Origin: Anaeramoeba flamelloides | Lineage: Eukaryota > Metamonada > Anaeramoebidae | DNA: 64,000 bases | Direction: 5' to 3' | Assembly: GCA_027625915.1 (NCBI GenBank) | Contig: JANTQA010000026.1 | Coordinates: 7,998,001-8,062,000 of the forward strand | Part shown: piece after piece, positions 62,779 to 64,000 of the stretch | Position numbering within the stretch: position 1 is the first letter of the stretch | Layout: the number at the start of each line of letters is the position of its first letter | Translations under genes and position numbers: made by a program | The notes under the pieces: generated by a model | Seen by the model: the letters and a program-made list of their open reading frames with translations, nothing else | What the model was told of the DNA's origin: nothing | The model's database searches: none

Positions 62779-62917
62779 TAAAGAAATTAACTTGAAAAAA
62801 AATGAAATAGGAATTGCTGTGAATTTATGGAAACGTTTTATACTTGTAAATCCCACCACATTGGTAATTCGGGACTAATATCATTTAAATTAAAAGTTGT
62901 TTAAATAATCAAAATTT

Positions 62918-63074
62918 CAACATTCCAATTAGGTAATTTTTCTTTGTTTACTTCGATTTTTAAAAAAATCTAATTCAAGAGCTTGAACAAAATTTTTTAT
63001 TTGGCAAACTCATGGTATTTCAAATTTTTTAAAAATCTAAGTAAACAAAGAAAAATTACCTGATTGGAATGTTG
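62918..63074. mobile_element. Foldback MITE just upstream of MON1
   Basis: 157 bp with arms of about 50 bp: CAACATTCCAATTAGGTAAT then TTTTCTTTGTTTACTT at left, and the reverse complement (CAACATTCCAATCAGGTAAT and so on) at right. Lies 140 bp upstream of the preferred MON1 start, so within its promoter or 5' untranslated region. Confidence 0.85.
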
Positions 63075-63239
63075 TACTTTGCTAATTATTCCACTGATGA
63101 AAGGAACACTTTCAAACAATATCAATTTGATTTTTTTTTATCTTAATTATGTATATAAAAATAATAGTTTTACATCTGTCAACAAATCCAAAGACCTGTT
63201 TCTTTTTTTTTTTTGATACTATTTCTTTCAAAATAAATT

Positions 63240-63425
63240 GAACAAAATTTTCATTCAGCTTTTCCTAAAACAGATTTATAAATCATATAATTTTTCAAAT
63301 TTTATAATAATAACGAAAGAAGCTTAAATTATTAATTTCTATCTTAGAGAATTGGGGAACTTTGACGATTTATTTTAATTCTTGGCATATGATTTTTTTA
63401 GAAAGCTGAATGAAAATTTTACTCT
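63240..63425. mobile_element. MITE-like repeat with AAGCTGAATGAAAATTTT ends, copy 2
   Basis: GAACAAAATTTTCATTCAGC at left, GAAAGCTGAATGAAAATTTT at right, about 185 bp. Better preserved ends than the 49.8 kb copy. Confidence 0.7.
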
Positions 63426-64000
63426 TTTTATTTTGGAATTAACAGTAATTGCCAATCAATTAATCCTAAAAATCAAAAAAAAAAACAATAAGGGAAGGAG
63501 ATATTAATTTTGAAAGTTCTATAATTAAAAAAGAATTCTTCAAATTCAAAGATCAGATGTAAAAATTTTCTTCATAAAAAACAATTTAATTTTTTTGAGA
63601 AAAATTTTTCTCTTAAAAAAAAAAACAATTAATTTTCAAATATTTCAAAAATTACAAGGAATTAATAACTTCCCCTCAAAATTATGATCAAAAATTAATA
63701 TTATTTCGATCACATTTCATTATTATCACTTTATTTAGATATTTTTCTTTTATTTAATATTATTTAATTCCAAAAAAAATCTAAAATATTTCTAGCAAGC
63801 TATTATTGTTGCTTTAGAATAAACCAAAACTTATTTTTCAAAACTCAAATTTTTTAAACTTTGATTTTTTTGAATTTGTAGATTTCTAGTTCCTTATACA
63901 TTTGAAAAAAAAAAAAAAAAAAGTAATTACTTATAGGGATAGAATCAGATATCGCCTAAACTTAATTTTAAAAAAACTTTCAAAGAGATTACATTCATAT
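63426..64000. other. AT-rich intergenic DNA, no gene seen
   Basis: No gene. The part up to about 63.7 kb weakly resembles 50.74-50.96 kb. Confidence 0.4.

Overview
The window is very AT-rich eukaryotic nuclear DNA from a protist-like genome. Introns have GT..AG borders, proteins carry K/E/Q/S homopolymer tracts, and intergenic distances are long. The style resembles Anaeramoeba or another AT-rich amoeboid protist, but I cannot fix the species; a gut fungus is less likely because the importin-alpha IBB and MON1 sequences look divergent. No tRNA, rRNA or CRISPR was found.

I support six host genes. (1) A PDCD2/Tsr4-type ribosome-biogenesis gene, minus strand, runs off the left edge. (2) A 515-residue basic protein at 7.6-9.1 kb has an unrecognised 100-residue domain present twice. 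(3) A single-Myb telobox protein lies at 20.6-21.4 kb. (4) A five-exon importin-alpha gene spans 27.5-35.1 kb, 557 residues reconstructed, with introns of 244, 4207, 693 and 712 bp. (5) A small multi-pass membrane protein, probably the 3' part of a gene, lies at 37.9-38.5 kb. (6) MON1 is a two-exon gene at 55.9-62.8 kb whose halves are separated by a 5.2 kb intron packed with mobile elements.

Most of the rest is gene-poor and contains many non-autonomous DNA transposons recognisable by terminal inverted repeats. Families seen: GGGGCA-ended and GGGCCCA-ended mariner-like elements, a GGGACA-repeat element with TA target duplications, a GGCACAAA MITE, an element carrying ATCGCGATA subterminal repeats, a Mutator-like element with 245-bp nearly identical arms, and foldback palindromes. 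There are two decayed LINE copies at 39.6-41.7 and 58.5-60.7 kb. A dispersed hairpin family with CCTAACG/GTTAGG-type borders occurs in intergenic DNA, in an importin intron and inside both LINE copies. Other structure includes a 1.67-kb diverged tandem duplication at 12.2-15.5 kb, several paired dispersed repeats and many microsatellites.

The genes do not form an operon or evident pathway. They are housekeeping genes (40S assembly, nuclear import, Rab7 activation, probable telomere or promoter binding) scattered among mobile DNA. The most unusual signals are the self-nesting hairpin family, the duplicated novel domain and the near-identical inverted arms.
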